Assembly: GCA_900762015.1 (NCBI GenBank)
Contig: CAAFEX010000080.1
Span: forward strand, 1-32,667
Direction: 5' to 3'
Length of the DNA stretch: 32,667 bases
Source of the DNA: an uncultured Collinsella sp.
GTDB lineage: Bacteria; Actinomycetota; Coriobacteriia; Coriobacteriales; Coriobacteriaceae
Both the position numbers and the translations under genes were made by a program. Each line of letters begins with the position of its first letter. Position 1 is the stretch's first letter. The notes below the pieces were generated by a model that had not been told where the DNA came from, did not search any database, and was given only the letters and a program-made list of their open reading frames with translations. This document shows positions 30,942-32,667 of the stretch, piece by piece.

Positions 30942-32363
30942 ATGACCAATCCCATGCAGTTCCCCGACGGCTTTGTGTTTGGCGGCGCCACCGCCGCTTA
31001 CCAGGTTGAGGGCGAGACCCGCACGCACGGCAAGGGCAAAGTGCCCTGGGACGATTTCCTGGCTGCTCAGGGTCGCTTCTCCCCCGACCCCGCAAGCGAT
31101 TTCTACAACAAGTATCCGGTCGATATCGACCTGTGCCAGCGCTTCGGCATCAACGGCATCCGCGTCTCCATCGCTTGGAGCCGCATCTTCCCCAACGGCA
31201 CTGGTGAGATTAACCCCGAGGGCGTTGCCTTCTATCACGAGCTCTTTGCCACCTGCAACAAAGCCGGCGTTATCCCCTATGTCACGCTCGATCACTTTGA
31301 CACTCCCGAGGCCTTCTACCAGGACGGTGGCGAGGGCTTCCTGACGCGCACGACCATCGATGCCTTTGTCGAGTACGCCAAGTTCTGCTTTGCCGAGTTC
31401 ACCGAGGTCAAGCACTGGTTTACCTTTAACGAGATTCCCGCGACCGCCGAGGGCAGCTTTATCGTCGGCAACTGGCCGCACGGCGAGAAGTATCGCTTGG
31501 ACAAGGCCTTCCAGCTCATGCACAACATGATGGTGGCCCACGCCAAGGCTGTCGTCGCCTTCCATGAGGGCGGCTTTGAGGGCGAGATCGGCATCGTCCA
31601 GAACCTGGAGCCCAAGTATCCCCTCGACCCCAACAGCGCTGCCGACTGCGAGGCAGCTCGCATGGCCGACGTCATCAACAACCGCTGGGTACTCGACGCC
31701 ACCTTCCGCGGCCACTATGCAGCCGACACCATGGAGGCTGCGACCAAGCTGGCCCATATCGCCGGCGGCGAGCTCGACGTCCGCGACGAGGACATCGCCG
31801 CGCTGACCGCCGCGCTCCCCTATAACGATTGCCTGGGCGTCAACACCTACAAGTGCCAGTTCCTGCGTGCCGCCGAGGGCGAAAACGACATCAACCACAA
31901 TGGCACCGGCGACAAGGGCTCCTCGCGCTGGTTCCTCAAGGGCGTGGGCGAGTCATGCGTGCGCGAAGGCGTTCCCACCACCGATTGGGACTGGATCATC
32001 TATCCTGAGGGCTTGTACGATCTGCTGCTCCGCATTAAAAACGATTACCCCAACTACAAGAAGATCTACATCACCGAGAACGGCATGGGCTATAAGGACG
32101 ACTTCGAGGACGGCTTTATCGACGACGCCCCTCGTATCGACTACATGCGCCAGCATCTCGCGTGGATCCTCAAGGCAATCGACGGCGGCGTAAACGTCGA
32201 CGGCTACTTTGCGTGGTCGCTGCAGGACCAGTTCTCCTGGACCAACGGCTATAACAAGCGCTATGGCCTGTTCTACATCGACTTTGAGACCCAGAAGCGC
32301 TATCCCAAGGCGAGCGCGTACTGGTACAAGAACGTCGCGGAGACCGGCCTGCTCATGGCCTAG
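30942..32363 (+). CDS. lacG: GH1 6-phospho-beta-galactosidase (module 3)
   Basis: A 473-residue GH1 enzyme closely related to the module 1 protein (the same FVFGGATAAYQVEGETRTHG start and FPNGTGEINPEG block). Acid/base Glu164 in WFTFNEIP, nucleophile Glu379 in YITENGMGYKDD, phosphate-site residues S432, K439, Y441 in QFSWTNGYNKRYGLF. The NEI tripeptide is shared with module 1 and LacG rather than the NEP of most GH1 enzymes. AAAGGA lies about 6 nt before the ATG. Differences from module 1 near the active-site mouth (the NWPHGEKYRLDK region) may reflect a different aglycone. Confidence 0.92.
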   Translation: MTNPMQFPDGFVFGGATAAYQVEGETRTHGKGKVPWDDFLAAQGRFSPDPASDFYNKYPVDIDLCQRFGINGIRVSIAWSRIFPNGTGEINPEGVAFYHELFATCNKAGVIPYVTLDHFDTPEAFYQDGGEGFLTRTTIDAFVEYAKFCFAEFTEVKHWFTFNEIPATAEGSFIVGNWPHGEKYRLDKAFQLMHNMMVAHAKAVVAFHEGGFEGEIGIVQNLEPKYPLDPNSAADCEAARMADVINNRWVLDATFRGHYAADTMEAATKLAHIAGGELDVRDEDIAALTAALPYNDCLGVNTYKCQFLRAAEGENDINHNGTGDKGSSRWFLKGVGESCVREGVPTTDWDWIIYPEGLYDLLLRIKNDYPNYKKIYITENGMGYKDDFEDGFIDDAPRIDYMRQHLAWILKAIDGGVNVDGYFAWSLQDQFSWTNGYNKRYGLFYIDFETQKRYPKASAYWYKNVAETGLLMA

Positions 32364-32385
32364 CTTCAGCCGCGCATCCCCTGTC

Positions 32386-32434
32386 GGCCGCATACGAATC
32401 CCTCCACGGGTTCGCATGCGGCCTTTTTGTTTTT
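32386..32434 (+). terminator. Rho-independent terminator of module 3
   Basis: A stem of about 16 bp with one mismatch (32386-32401 with 32408-32423) followed by TTTTTGTTTTT, 22 bp after the GH1 stop. Confidence 0.88.
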
Positions 32435-32453
32435 AACCGAGCCGCACCACACT

Positions 32454-32516
32454 TTTGTCTCGATCTGTAACATCTAGCATGGATTTTCGGCCCCAGCTGT
32501 TACGGATCGAGACAAA
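32454..32516. repeat. Dispersed palindrome, type A copy 3
   Basis: TTTGTCTCGATCTGTAACA (32454-32472) pairs over 19 bp with 32498-32516, with a single T/G. Nearly the same sequence as copy 1 at 22714. Confidence 0.85.
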
Positions 32517-32536
32517 CAGAACGCCCGAGCAGAAAT

Positions 32537-32591
32537 GTCTAAATCTGTAACACGTAGCCCACTTTCGACCGTCTACCTGTTACAGATCAAA
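32537..32591. repeat. Dispersed palindrome, type B copy 2
   Basis: CTAAATCTGTAACACGTAGC, then CCACTTTCGACCGTCTACC and TGTTACAGATCAAAACAA: near-identical to the type B copy at 22798. It again follows a type A copy by about 20 bp. Confidence 0.83.
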
Positions 32592-32667
32592 ACAATAAGA
32601 TAGTCAAATCCAAACTTTCCAAGCAGTTATGAAGCATGGTTTCTAGTTTTCGGTATCACGAACATAC
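32592..32667. other. Window end, no gene seen
   Basis: An AT-richer stretch after the last palindrome. I see no supported coding frame or RNA gene before the window ends. Confidence 0.4.

Noticed and set aside
22714..32591. CTGTAACA repeats considered as a CRISPR array
   Set aside because: The copies are long palindromes in pairs or singly, kilobases apart, with no regular spacers and no cas genes.

Overview
The window looks like a chromosomal segment of a high-GC Gram-positive gut anaerobe. A Collinsella-like member of the Coriobacteriia is my best guess. It rests on strong codon bias toward C/G, AGGAGG-type ribosome sites, GTG/TTG starts, a flavodiiron protein, and dense PTS-lactose and tagatose-6-phosphate pathway genes. 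The species is inferred, not proven.

Layout. Positions 1-3052 (minus strand) hold a BceAB/FtsX-type ABC exporter. Positions 3197-4183 (plus) hold an unusual fusion of a Nudix (MutT-like) domain to a Vsr mismatch endonuclease, followed by a 0.7 kb spacer with a possible 69-residue gene and a nested palindrome. From 4888 to the end, most of the window is one galactoside-utilisation island: a GatY-type class II aldolase (minus) divergent from a DeoR repressor (plus); a flavodiiron protein and a LacI regulator (minus); galK-galT (plus); a minus-strand operon lacA-lacB-lacX-lacC; an unknown membrane protein; and a single PTS EIIA (lacF). Three modules follow. Each has a minus-strand LacI regulator divergent from a plus-strand operon holding one LacE-type EIICB permease and one GH1 phospho-beta-glycosidase (17956-22602, 22870-27627, 27801-32363).

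How they work together. The three EIICB permeases, fed by the one visible EIIA, would import and phosphorylate lactose or other beta-galactosides or beta-glucosides. The GH1 enzymes split the 6-phospho sugars. Galactose-6-phosphate goes through LacAB, LacC and the aldolase to triose phosphates. Free galactose enters the Leloir route by GalK/GalT, and LacX is probably an epimerase helper. No galE, EI or HPr is present here.

Regulation appears two-layered. Each of the four LacI-family genes has 14-bp pseudo-palindromic operators (pattern TGnnnA-CG-TnnnCA) in the intergenic space it shares with its divergent operon, and each set has its own half-site. A second motif, CCGTTCAC/GTGAACGG with associated GAAC half-sites, recurs in the upstream regions of the galactoside units and could be the operator of the single DeoR regulator. 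Convergent gene ends also carry a striking set of long palindromes, including a paired element repeated at 22714-22859 and 32454-32591 with a single copy at 27721-27789. These dispersed elements and the two-tier operator code are the most interesting unexplained features.
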